From Nanosyncoccus sp963540965 (GTDB taxonomy: Bacteria; Patescibacteriota; Saccharimonadia; Saccharimonadales; Saccharimonadaceae): a stretch of 64,000 bases of DNA. The notes below the pieces were generated by a model. It was not told where the DNA came from, did not search any database, and saw only the letters and a program-made list of their open reading frames with translations. Every line of letters starts with the position of its first letter. Within the stretch, counting starts at the first letter, position 1. The stretch spans positions 186,001 through 250,000 of the forward strand of contig CAUTSA010000001.1 in the NCBI GenBank assembly GCA_963540965.1, read 5' to 3'. Position numbers and translations under genes: made by a program. Below, piece after piece: positions 41,338-49,686 of the stretch.

Positions 41338-42756
41338 ATGTCAAAAAGAAAAACTAAGCATTCGAAGAAAACAGTCAGAAAACAGACAGGAAAGAAGATT
41401 ACGGTATCCGAAAAAGGTGTGAAGGAAGATATTTTGGTGCATAAGATAATCGAAGCGCCAACTCAGATGCCGACTAAAACGCTAGCTAATATGCCAGTTG
41501 AAACTATAGCTGAAACTCCAGCTGAAACTACAGCTGAAACGACAGATAAAACGCCAGCTTCTGACACTGAAAAACCTACTACTGGGGAAGAAACAGAGGA
41601 AGAAAAACGCAAGAAAGTTGATGCGATTTTGAAACTTGAAAAAGAGTTGGTGAAGGATCGCAAAAAATTAAAGCGAAAGAATAAGAAGGAAAAAACACAC
41701 ATTCCTCTGTGGACGAAAATTGTAATTGTGGTTTTAAGTTTGATTATTGTAGCGATGATTAGTGTTGCGATTTTTGGATACATGCTGTTATCACATACTG
41801 CAAATGTGTTCAAGGGCAATCCAATGGATATCTTGATTGGAACGGAGCTGGCACGTGATGAAAATAATTTAACGAATATTTTGATTTTTGGGACTAGTGA
41901 AGATGCGGAGGGGCATGACGGGGGGTTACTAACGGATTCAATTTTAGTGGCGTCGGTTGACCAGGAAAAGAAGACGTCGAAAATTTTTAGTATACCGAGA
42001 GACCTTTGGGTGAACTATACAGTACCTGGTGGGGAAACGATGAACTGCGTGGTCGGCACACAAGGAAAAATTAATGCGACTTATATGTGCGCTTTAAATG
42101 AATATAGGAATAATAAGGATCAGGCCTCGAGGTATTTTGCTAAGAAAATATCGGAGATTACGGGGTTGAATCTACAATATTATATTTCCTTAGATTGGAG
42201 TGCATTGAGGACAGTGGTGGATGAGCTGGGGGGAATCGATGTGGATGTTTATGCAGATGATGATGCGGGCATCCATGATACATGTCAACACCTCGATCTT
42301 CCTAAGGGGATGAATTATGGGTTAAATGGTAGTATGGCGTTGAAGCTAGCCAGAGCACGTAATGCGGGTTGTGATGAAGGTGGTGATTTTGGTTTATCGA
42401 GAAGTAATTTTGATCGTGAGATTAATCAGCAAAGAATCTTTAATGCGATTAAAAATAAAGCTTTTTCGATTGGTGTGCTGGGAAAACCAACAAAGGTAAT
42501 TCGATTGATTGATTCGCTGGGTAATAATGTGAAGACGAATATTACGATGGCGGAGGTGAGGACTTTGATTGACATTGCGACAAACTTAAATGGGGAAGTG
42601 GAATCAATTCCAACGGTTGAACAATTCGGAGTGGGAAGAATCGGGATACAAAGTGTCGTTTTACCAAAGGGAGCTTCAACTTATATTGAAAGTTCAATGT
42701 TTAGCTATGGGGAATTTCAAAGATATTTGAGGAAACAATTAATTAAGTTTGAATAA
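41338..42756 (+). CDS. LytR-CpsA-Psr (LCP) family glycopolymer transferase
   Basis: ATG 41338 follows GGAGG with eight bases between. The 472-residue protein has a Lys-rich cytoplasmic start, a Thr/Ala/Pro/Glu repeat tract (about residues 45-85), a membrane helix (about 125-147) and an LCP domain outside (TDSILVASVDQEKKTSKIFSI, then RDLWVNY, LVDELGGIDVDV, SRSNFDREINQQRIF). LCP enzymes attach wall glycopolymers from lipid carriers to peptidoglycan. This fits the sugar transferase at 31.2 kb. Confidence 0.92.
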   Translation: MSKRKTKHSKKTVRKQTGKKITVSEKGVKEDILVHKIIEAPTQMPTKTLANMPVETIAETPAETTAETTDKTPASDTEKPTTGEETEEEKRKKVDAILKLEKELVKDRKKLKRKNKKEKTHIPLWTKIVIVVLSLIIVAMISVAIFGYMLLSHTANVFKGNPMDILIGTELARDENNLTNILIFGTSEDAEGHDGGLLTDSILVASVDQEKKTSKIFSIPRDLWVNYTVPGGETMNCVVGTQGKINATYMCALNEYRNNKDQASRYFAKKISEITGLNLQYYISLDWSALRTVVDELGGIDVDVYADDDAGIHDTCQHLDLPKGMNYGLNGSMALKLARARNAGCDEGGDFGLSRSNFDREINQQRIFNAIKNKAFSIGVLGKPTKVIRLIDSLGNNVKTNITMAEVRTLIDIATNLNGEVESIPTVEQFGVGRIGIQSVVLPKGASTYIESSMFSYGEFQRYLRKQLIKFE

Positions 42757-42771
42757 AAATATTGTTCAGAA

Positions 42772-42801
42772 AGGGTATCACTTCAGTGGTATTCTTTTTT
42801 T
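42772..42801 (+). terminator. Terminator of the LCP gene
   Basis: GGGTATCAC-TTCA-GTGGTATTC is followed by TTTTTTT. Confidence 0.75.
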
Positions 42802-42806
42802 CGCTA

Positions 42807-42894
42807 TAGCTCCATGCGAACCTTGGGCTCGAATCCTCTTTTCTTCTTCGAAGAAATAAAAAATACCCTTACGGGTCTTTTTTTCATACCTTCT
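42807..42894 (-). repeat. tRNA-Ser-linked repeat, unit B2
   Basis: This is the second tandem copy read from tRNA-Ser(GGA). It carries the GACCCGTAAGGGT hairpin, the TTCTTCGAAGAA palindrome and the reverse T-arm-like part, but is cut short before the tRNA-3'-end-like segment. Confidence 0.8.
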
Positions 42895-43005
42895 GGAAGC
42901 GAGAGGATGAGGGGATGTCGCTTCGCTCCATGCGAACCTTGGGCTCGAATCCTCGTTTCTTCTTCGAAGAAATAAAAAACACCCTAGCGGGTCTTTTTTA
43001 CTTCC
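42895..43005 (-). repeat. tRNA-Ser-linked repeat, unit B1
   Basis: The unit begins right after the CCA end of tRNA-Ser(GGA) and ends in CCTCTCGCTTCC, a copy of the tRNA 3' part. It matches unit A at 30984-31100 over nearly its whole length, in opposite orientation. Confidence 0.85.
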
Positions 43006-43093
43006 TGGCGGAAGCGAGAGGATTCGAACCTCCGATACATTGCTGTATACACGCGTTCCAGGCGTGCTCCTTCAACCACTCGGACACGCTTCC
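43006..43093 (-). tRNA. tRNA-Ser(GGA)
   Basis: The 88-base class II tRNA has acceptor pair GGAAGCG/CGCTTCC, anticodon GGA in loop CTGGAAC, a long variable arm and encoded CCA. It shares the acceptor and T arm with tRNA-Ser(CGA) at 30896. Confidence 0.95.
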
Positions 43094-43189
43094 GTCTGGA
43101 ATGATTATAACAGATATATCGTCTTTTTTAAAAGTGATTTATAAATTTATGTCAATGAGGGGGATTTTTACTAGAAGACCTTAATTTTT

Positions 43190-44317
43190 TTATACGGAAC
43201 GGCGACGATATTTATTGAGAAGTAAATTTAGAATGATAAAAATTAACGAGAATAAGATGAGGATAAGGAAGTTTGGAAGAAGAGTGAGGAAGGAGTTGAA
43301 ATTTAGTTGTTCGAGTGTCGTAATTTTTGTATTGATGTCGATATACCAGAATGATGGAAAAATGTGAGCGATAGTCAGGATGAAGTCGGGGAGGAAGATG
43401 GAGGGGATGAAGGCTCCGGAAAGAAAGGCGGGGGCAAGGGAGAGAAGGTTAACGACACCGGAGATGGCTTCTTTTGACAAAGCAAACGAGGAGACTAGTT
43501 GAGCGAGGGTGAGAGCGCAGAGGGTGAAGAGGAAGGTAGCGAGAAGATGGAAGAGGAAGAGTGGGGTGAAGATGATGTTTCCGAGGACAAGGAAACTTAG
43601 AACTATGAAGAGAAGAAAAACAGTGAAGGCAAAGATTGAACTCGAGAGGAGGAGTGTAAAGTTGTATTTGGTGAGTGGGAGACTCGATACCAAGGTACGT
43701 TTTTTAGTTGTGGTTTTATTGAAGCTGGCATTAATAAAACAGGTAATGTAAAGGATAATGGCCGTAATGGTGTAGCTTGCAAAGTTGAAAAAACTGGAAA
43801 TTTTCTTGAGATTGGTGGTATTTTTAACTGCTAGATTGACGGTGGGGGAGGCAGAAAGTTTGTGGTTGAGGGCGGAAAGATTATTCGCCTCGGTGTTTTG
43901 AAGTTCAAAGTAGCGAGTGATAAGATTTTTAGTGAGCTCGGATGAGTAATTGCCAGTAGTTTGATAATCAAGAGTGATTTTTTGGCCGGAAGTGATTTGT
44001 TGCTCAAGATCTTGAGGAAGATAGAGAACTAAACTGGTTTCTTGATAGAAGAGTGCATCCGTAATTTTGTCGGAGGTTAATTCAACTATTTCGGTGTTGT
44101 TCCTCAGATATTCAAGAAAGTTATTTGTGTATGGAGTAGTACTGGGGTCGGCAGTAGATTGGTTAATGATAGTGATTTGGGGCTTGGTGTCAGTAAAGTC
44201 CATGGCAGGGGTGGCACTGAGGTTGATGATGGAGAGCGATGTGAGAATGGCGACATAAAGAAAAACGATCCACCAATAGCGTTTGACTATGCACCAATAA
44301 GTTTTAAATACAATCAT
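43190..44317 (-). CDS. ABC-2 type transporter permease A
   Basis: The 375-residue protein has a first membrane helix (about residues 12-35), an outside domain (about 36-175) and five or six C-terminal helices, the layout of ABC-2 exporters (YhaP/DrrB-like). It starts eight bases after permease B ends, in one operon with the ATPase at 45575. The substrate is unknown; lipids, glycans and peptides are all possible. Confidence 0.88.
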   Translation of the reverse strand: MIVFKTYWCIVKRYWWIVFLYVAILTSLSIINLSATPAMDFTDTKPQITIINQSTADPSTTPYTNNFLEYLRNNTEIVELTSDKITDALFYQETSLVLYLPQDLEQQITSGQKITLDYQTTGNYSSELTKNLITRYFELQNTEANNLSALNHKLSASPTVNLAVKNTTNLKKISSFFNFASYTITAIILYITCFINASFNKTTTKKRTLVSSLPLTKYNFTLLLSSSIFAFTVFLLFIVLSFLVLGNIIFTPLFLFHLLATFLFTLCALTLAQLVSSFALSKEAISGVVNLLSLAPAFLSGAFIPSIFLPDFILTIAHIFPSFWYIDINTKITTLEQLNFNSFLTLLPNFLILILFSLIFIILNLLLNKYRRRSV

Positions 44318-44325
44318 GGAATTCC

Positions 44326-45573
44326 TTATAAATACTTATACTTTTGTTTGCGTAATACGAAGAGAGAAACGGCGGAACAGAGAATAGAGAAAATAATTAG
44401 GCTAACTAGATTTAAATTAAAACGAGAGAGGTTGTCGTAAAGATTAAGCGAGTAAAGACCATCAACAATTATATTGGCAGGATTAAGGCGATTTAGTAGC
44501 GGCATATTAGTGTCGACGAGGTATTTAATATTTGGCCCCATCATGCCAGCAAGAAAACAGAGGAATAGATAGAAGAATGTAATAATGTTAATTTTAATGT
44601 CAGATGAGGCTTTAATCAGAGTGGCTGTGACGAGACCTAAGGAAATACCGGCAAGAGAACCGAAAATAGAGATGAGGGTAATGAGAGGAAGATTATGACC
44701 GTAATCGATGTGAAGAATAAAAATGTTAAAAAGGAAGATGAGGGAGAGGAGGAAGAGATGAGTGAGAAAAGCGCTAAGAAGACCGCTTAAGAAGAGAGTG
44801 GATTTGTTGGTAGCGGAAACTGAGAGTCGTTTGCCATGCTCGCTCATATTGGCAAGAAGAGAGTTGATGACGAACATAGAGATATAGGCACCGGAAAGAC
44901 AGGCCATGGCAATGAGGGAATAATATTCGATGATTGTAAAATCTAAAGTTTGATGAGAGATGGGGTTGAGTTCAACGGTGTTCTCCGTAAGAGCTTTTAA
45001 TTTACTACTAATATTCTGACTAATCATCTGACCGATTTCTGATTGTAATTCTGCAGCACTTGGTCGATTAGTGGACTTTAATTTAATATGAATTTGCTGT
45101 TCGACGTCTGACTGAATATTAGAAAAATATTGTTCGTAAACAGAACGCTTGTCCATGATGGATTCAACAATTTTTTTGAGAATAGTTTCTTTAACTCCAG
45201 GGGATAGAAAAGTGAGAGTTGGTTGTTTTTGGTGAACTTCAAGGATGCCGATAACTTTTTTCTGTTCAAGCAAGTCGTTTGCTGAATTAAAATTATCAAC
45301 ATAAGTGATAGCTAAGGATGGGGAATTATCTTTAGAATCTTGTTTGGCTGATTCAAGCGTAGAGATGGCGCGAGAAAAATATTGATCATTCTGATAATCG
45401 TCATCTTTAACTACAGCAACCTTAATGGCGGAAAAAGCTGTACTACTTTGCATATTGGAAAAAGCTAGTCGAAAAAGAATACTCATGATGAGAATAAAGG
45501 CAAAATTCCAAAAAAGAAGGGATTTGGAACGAGTGAGAATTTTAATATTGTATTTAAAATTATGCCAGAACAT
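44326..45573 (-). CDS. ABC-2 type transporter permease B
   Basis: The 415-residue protein has the same layout as permease A: one N-terminal helix (about residues 15-38), an outside domain with coiled-coil-like helices, and six C-terminal helices (about 220-415). LLANMSEHGKRLSVSATNKS lies between the first two, typical of ABC-2 permeases. It lies one base downstream of the ATPase stop. The pair probably forms a heterodimeric channel. Confidence 0.88.
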   Translation of the reverse strand: MFWHNFKYNIKILTRSKSLLFWNFAFILIMSILFRLAFSNMQSSTAFSAIKVAVVKDDDYQNDQYFSRAISTLESAKQDSKDNSPSLAITYVDNFNSANDLLEQKKVIGILEVHQKQPTLTFLSPGVKETILKKIVESIMDKRSVYEQYFSNIQSDVEQQIHIKLKSTNRPSAAELQSEIGQMISQNISSKLKALTENTVELNPISHQTLDFTIIEYYSLIAMACLSGAYISMFVINSLLANMSEHGKRLSVSATNKSTLFLSGLLSAFLTHLFLLSLIFLFNIFILHIDYGHNLPLITLISIFGSLAGISLGLVTATLIKASSDIKINIITFFYLFLCFLAGMMGPNIKYLVDTNMPLLNRLNPANIIVDGLYSLNLYDNLSRFNLNLVSLIIFSILCSAVSLFVLRKQKYKYL

Positions 45574-45574
45574 A

Positions 45575-46333
45575 TTAGTCTCGAAGAGCCTTACCAGTTA
45601 ATTCGAGGAAGACGTCGTTGAGGGTTGGTCCTTCAACGATTTTAGTCTTGGTTTTAGCTAGTTTCTTAAGTTCATCTACGGTGCCGCTGGCAATAATTTG
45701 CCCATTATCGAGGATAATAACTCGATCGCAAAGTTCTTCAACTTCCTCCATGTAATGGGTGGTATAAATAACTGTGGCGCCATGGTCACGTAGTTTTTTG
45801 ATGTCATTTAAAATATTATTGCGACTTTGAGGATCGACAGCTACGGTTGGTTCGTCAAGAAAGATGAGTTCTGGCTTGTGGGCGATACCGCAAGCGATAT
45901 TGAGACGACGGAGAAGGCCGCCAGATAATTGCTTTGGGCGATATTTTTCGAATTTTTCGAGACCGACGAGTTTGATGGCGTCTTTGATGTAGGACTTTCT
46001 AGTATTTTTGTCTTTTATATATAGTCCACAAAAATAGTCGATATTTTCATAAACGGTGAGTTCATCAAAAACAGCAATTTCTTGGAAGATGACACCGATT
46101 TTTTGCTTGATGGAATAGGCGTCTGGACGCATTGATTTGCCGAAGATCTTAATATCACCAGAGTCAAAGTCTAGAAGTGAAAGAATGCAGTTTATAGTCG
46201 TGGTTTTACCTGAACCGTTTGGCCCAAGAAGCCCTAGAATTTCGCCTTTTTTAACACTGAACGAAAGACCATCGACGGCGGTGTGGTTTTTATATTTTTT
46301 AACAAGATTTTGAACTGAAACAACGGTATCCAT
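45575..46333 (-). CDS. ABC-2 transporter ATPase
   Basis: The 252-residue ATPase has Walker A GPNGSGKTT near residue 38, signature LSGGLLRRLNIACGIAHKP, Walker B ELIFLDEPTVAVDP and a switch His in YTTHYMEE. Sequence pattern is DrrA/NatA-like. It powers the two permeases downstream, which follow with no gap. TACAAT ends six bases before ATG 46333. Confidence 0.95.
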   Translation of the reverse strand: MDTVVSVQNLVKKYKNHTAVDGLSFSVKKGEILGLLGPNGSGKTTTINCILSLLDFDSGDIKIFGKSMRPDAYSIKQKIGVIFQEIAVFDELTVYENIDYFCGLYIKDKNTRKSYIKDAIKLVGLEKFEKYRPKQLSGGLLRRLNIACGIAHKPELIFLDEPTVAVDPQSRNNILNDIKKLRDHGATVIYTTHYMEEVEELCDRVIILDNGQIIASGTVDELKKLAKTKTKIVEGPTLNDVFLELTGKALRD

Positions 46334-46339
46334 ACAATT

Positions 46340-46345
46340 ATTGTA
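46340..46345 (-). promoter_or_regulatory. Extended -10 (TGATACAAT) of the ABC-2 operon, leaderless
   Basis: The minus-strand box ends six bases before ATG 46333. Confidence 0.5.
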
Positions 46346-46386
46346 TCAAGAAAATTAGTTTTATGAATTTTTGGCTTGTGGAATAT

Positions 46387-47259
46387 TTAACCTTGAAGAT
46401 TTATTTTAGAAAATATGGTTTCAATGTCAGATATTGTGATGTTTGACCAATATTCTCTAGTGACGAGAAAACCGCTTGAGGTAATTAATTCTTCGTCTAA
46501 AATTAAACAACCTTTGGTTTGAAGCTGTTTGTGGAATTTATTAATGAATCCTGAATTTTTAATTTCGTTTAATGAGGTATTTAAATATTCTAAGAGATTT
46601 GGGAAAAGTTTTCTTGTGGTTTTTAGGAGACGAAGTTGTTTTTTAAGGCCAATATAATTTGGATTTATGTGATAATCTGACCACTGTTCGTGAGTAATAT
46701 AGGTAACAAAATCTGGAAAAATATATATGTATGGTTCGAGGACACTTGAGATAGAGTTGATAATTGCACTGGCTAGGGGCTTAAGATGATTTTCTGTAAT
46801 TTCTATATCGATGATAAGATCTTCTTCTATAAAAGAGCCAGGTGATTTACGAGAGAGGGAAAAGTGCTGAGTTTTATAGGTGCATTCTTTAGATTTGATG
46901 GACGATGTAATGTTTTTTATGGGCATTGATTGATGAAGATCTAAAATTTCTTGAGTTAGAGAATTAAGATTATAAGTGGCATTGCGTTGCTTATCGCAGC
47001 TAATTCGGGAAATTGCACGAATAATGTTTGATTGCTCAATCGTAAATTGAGCCGAGGCCTTAGTGAGATTAATTAAATTATTGGTATTAGAAAAAACTAC
47101 AATTCCGTCATAGTTATCTGCGGTAAAATTTTCATCGAGTGAATCCAGGATGTGATTTTCTTTTAGTAGAGTATAAAAATAATCGCTAAAAAGATGCTGG
47201 TATAAATTACCTAGCAGACGAGTGTTTGCTTGCTTGATTATGGTATCGAGATTTCTCAT
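46387..47259 (-). CDS. Hypothetical 290-residue protein
   Basis: I do not recognise this protein. It has no signal or membrane helix and reads as mixed helix and strand, with DNYDGIVVFSNTNNLINLTKASAQF near residue 50 and a segment rich in Ile and Glu near 150 (EEDLIIDIEITENHLKPLA). It starts eight bases after the 59-residue membrane protein stop, so the two are probably co-translated. It is divergent from the two-component system. Confidence 0.65.
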   Translation of the reverse strand: MRNLDTIIKQANTRLLGNLYQHLFSDYFYTLLKENHILDSLDENFTADNYDGIVVFSNTNNLINLTKASAQFTIEQSNIIRAISRISCDKQRNATYNLNSLTQEILDLHQSMPIKNITSSIKSKECTYKTQHFSLSRKSPGSFIEEDLIIDIEITENHLKPLASAIINSISSVLEPYIYIFPDFVTYITHEQWSDYHINPNYIGLKKQLRLLKTTRKLFPNLLEYLNTSLNEIKNSGFINKFHKQLQTKGCLILDEELITSSGFLVTREYWSNITISDIETIFSKINLQG

Positions 47260-47266
47260 TGCTTTA

Positions 47267-47446
47267 TTATTTATCTAGTTTTGTGTGTAAATCAAGAATA
47301 TTTCGTTGCACAATTAGTGAGCGTTCGAAGAGAAACTGGAACCAGAGAATATTTACAATGATGGAAATAATGACTAGAACGATGGAAGTGACAGAAAGAA
47401 TTAATGGTAGTTTATTATTTTTTTCTTTGTTGGTTTTTTGTGCCAC
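47267..47446 (-). CDS. Small membrane protein of 59 residues
   Basis: The frame starts with GTG 47446, nine bases after a good AAGGAG, and ends TAA. It encodes a Lys/Asn-rich start, one long hydrophobic helix (about residues 13-39, LPLILSVTSIVLVIISIIVN) and a C-terminal helix (ERSLIVQRNILDLHTKLDK). It could anchor the downstream 290-residue protein or act as a bitopic partner. The good Shine-Dalgarno and regular membrane helix argue it is real. No family is known to me. Confidence 0.75.
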   Translation of the reverse strand: MAQKTNKEKNNKLPLILSVTSIVLVIISIIVNILWFQFLFERSLIVQRNILDLHTKLDK

Positions 47447-47607
47447 TTGATTGTTCTCCTTATTTTATGAAAAATGAGTAGTTTTATATCGTGCTCAGAA
47501 TATGGGTATTTAGTGATAATTAATTACAATACCTCACCTTCTAATGTGCTAGCCAATAGGTTTTGTTAAATTATAACATAAGAAATTTTATATTTTACGA
47601 GAGCTAG

Positions 47608-47613
47608 TATACT
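47608..47613 (+). promoter_or_regulatory. -10 box (TATACT) of the two-component operon
   Basis: The box ends eight bases before ATG 47622. An AGAGGTAA between could still act as a weak Shine-Dalgarno. Confidence 0.45.
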
Positions 47614-47621
47614 AGAGGTAA

Positions 47622-48305
47622 ATGAATATTAAAAAAATACTACTGGTTGAGGATGAAAAAAACGCAAGAGAAGGGGTGCGTGATTTTTTGATTTCCAGAG
47701 GATATTTGGTCGTAGAAGCTAAAGACGGGGAAGAGGCCGTGAAAAAGTTTTGCGAGTCCGAGCAAAGTGTATTTGATTTAGTAATTTTGGATGTGATGTT
47801 GCCGAAAATGAATGGGATTTTGGTTCTGAAGGAAATAAGAAAGAGAAACAAAGTACCGGTTTTGATGCTGACGGCACTTAGTGATGAGGGGACGCAGCTT
47901 GCTAGTTTTGATAATCTGGCAGACGATTATTTATGTAAACCTTTTTCGCTATTGATTCTAGAGAAAAGAATTGAAGCATTAATGAGGCGTACTTTGGAGA
48001 ATGCGCAAAAAGAGGAAGTGTCAAAATGGGCACGGGAGGGGGTACTGGTGGATTTTTTGGAGTACAAAGGATATTTAAACGGAGTCGATGTGGATTTGAA
48101 ACCTAAAGAGATTGAACTGTTGAAGCTGTTGATAGAAAATCCGAAAGTGACATTAAGGCGAGAGCAGATTCTGGAGGAACTATGGAAAGATGAATTGCCA
48201 TATGATAGGGTGATCGATGTCTATATTAAGAATTTGAGAAAGAAACTTCAGATTGATTGTATAAAAACGGTGAAAGGTGTGGGGTATTGCTATGTTGAAA
48301 AATAA
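47622..48305 (+). CDS. OmpR/PhoB-type response regulator
   Basis: The 227-residue regulator has a receiver domain (LLVEDEKNAREGV, phospho-acceptor Asp in LVILDVML near residue 54, Lys in YLCKPFS) and a C-terminal winged helix (LKPKEIELLKLLIENPKVTLR, then VIDVYIKNLRKKL). It overlaps the kinase gene by 14 bases. Targets are unknown. Confidence 0.95.
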   Translation: MNIKKILLVEDEKNAREGVRDFLISRGYLVVEAKDGEEAVKKFCESEQSVFDLVILDVMLPKMNGILVLKEIRKRNKVPVLMLTALSDEGTQLASFDNLADDYLCKPFSLLILEKRIEALMRRTLENAQKEEVSKWAREGVLVDFLEYKGYLNGVDVDLKPKEIELLKLLIENPKVTLRREQILEELWKDELPYDRVIDVYIKNLRKKLQIDCIKTVKGVGYCYVEK

Positions 48306-49668
48306 GAAAAGCTTAAAAAAGATAAACTTAAGAATTTTCCCGAAGACATTTTTAAGTATGTCATTAATTTTGGGGGTATTAATTATAATAGTGCACGGTC
48401 TAGTTTATGTTTTGATGAGTCAAACTTATGCGGCGGAAAAACAGCAGCTAGCAAAGAGAAATCTGGAGGAATTAACGCTGAAGATTTCTGGAAAAGAAGC
48501 TAATGTGATACGACAAATCTGCGAAGAGTTTGCAATGCAGCGAAACGTTAATCTTAATCTAAAGATTGATGACAAAGTGCAGCATTTGCAAGGGTTTTCA
48601 GGGGCAGATATTGTGACAGAGGAGCTTTTGGGGAATGAAACAGTACCACTTGTGAATAATGAACAATTAGGTTCTATTTTAGTTTCAAATACTGAAACGC
48701 AGGATGCAACGGGGCGAACTGTGTTGGTGCAGATGCTTTCGAATGTGGAGTCTCTAAAAGAGGCAAGAGAGGCAACTTTGAAAATTTTACCTTTCTCGTT
48801 TTTGTGTTCAATTGTTGTTGCTTTGATTTTTTCGTATATTTATAGCCGTTTGATCGTTGGACCGATTAAGAAAATTGCCATAACGACTGAAAAGATGCGA
48901 GAAATGAAAGAGGTGAAGTGTGAGATATCCAGAAGGGATGAAATCGGGGAACTTGCTGAAGATATTAATAGATTATATTTGAACTTAAGACAGATGATTG
49001 GACGACTCGAGAAGGAGAAGGGGTTGATCTCAAAGCTTGAAAAAGAAAAAGTCGATTTAATTCGTGGGGCTTCACATGAATTAAAGACGCCACTTTCAAG
49101 CTTGCATATTATGTTGGAAAATATGTTGATTGGTACAGTGAGAACGGAAGACTATCCGGAAAAACTTGAGGCAGCAATTTTGGTGGTGGAGAAGATGTCG
49201 AAAATGATTGAACAAATTTTGAGTACAAGTCAGGGCGATGAAGGAAAAAAAGCGAAGGTTGATGTTGGTAATTTGATACAAGAGGTGATTCTTGAATATG
49301 AACTACTAGCGAAGACGCGTGAGATTGCTTTTGAAAATCGGATTTCTAGGATGGAAATACAGACAAGCCAATCGGCGATGCGGGAGGTGTTTTCAAATTT
49401 AATTTCCAATGCAGTGAAATATGCGGAGGAGGGGAGCGTGATTAAAATTGTTTGTGAAAAAAGGAAACTTTCAATTTGGAATAAGGGGGAGGAGATTGGG
49501 TCGCAAGAGGTACCGGCATTGTTTGATCCATTTTATCGACGAGATAACGAGGTTGAGGGAAACGGAATGGGACTTTATTTTGTAAAGAATATTCTAACAA
49601 GACTCGGTTTGCGGTATCGATTTTCTGCGTATAAAGGTGGGATGAAGTTTGAGATTTGGTTTAAGTAA
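48292..49668 (+). CDS. Sensor histidine kinase
   Basis: ATG 48292 overlaps the regulator stop. The 458-residue kinase has two membrane helices (about residues 20-42 and 165-185) around an outside sensor region, a HAMP domain, a dimerisation domain with GASHELKTPLSSLH (His near 250) and an ATPase domain (VFSNLISNAVKYAEEG, GNGMGLYFVKNIL). It partners the regulator just upstream. The signal is unknown; neighbouring exporters suggest an envelope-related one. Confidence 0.95.
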   Translation: MLKNKKSLKKINLRIFPKTFLSMSLILGVLIIIVHGLVYVLMSQTYAAEKQQLAKRNLEELTLKISGKEANVIRQICEEFAMQRNVNLNLKIDDKVQHLQGFSGADIVTEELLGNETVPLVNNEQLGSILVSNTETQDATGRTVLVQMLSNVESLKEAREATLKILPFSFLCSIVVALIFSYIYSRLIVGPIKKIAITTEKMREMKEVKCEISRRDEIGELAEDINRLYLNLRQMIGRLEKEKGLISKLEKEKVDLIRGASHELKTPLSSLHIMLENMLIGTVRTEDYPEKLEAAILVVEKMSKMIEQILSTSQGDEGKKAKVDVGNLIQEVILEYELLAKTREIAFENRISRMEIQTSQSAMREVFSNLISNAVKYAEEGSVIKIVCEKRKLSIWNKGEEIGSQEVPALFDPFYRRDNEVEGNGMGLYFVKNILTRLGLRYRFSAYKGGMKFEIWFK

Positions 49669-49686
49669 AATAATTGAGGTTATGGA

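Noticed and set aside
42915..43184. Plus-strand frame across tRNA-Ser(GGA), similar to a frame at 30843-31103
   Set aside because: Both are translations across tRNA-Ser genes and the linked repeats. The shared AEARGFEPP-type peptide is a well-known false product of antisense tRNA.
47259..47450. Plus-strand frame of 63 codons
   Set aside because: It is opposite a minus-strand frame with a better ribosome site and a clean membrane helix, and has no Shine-Dalgarno of its own.
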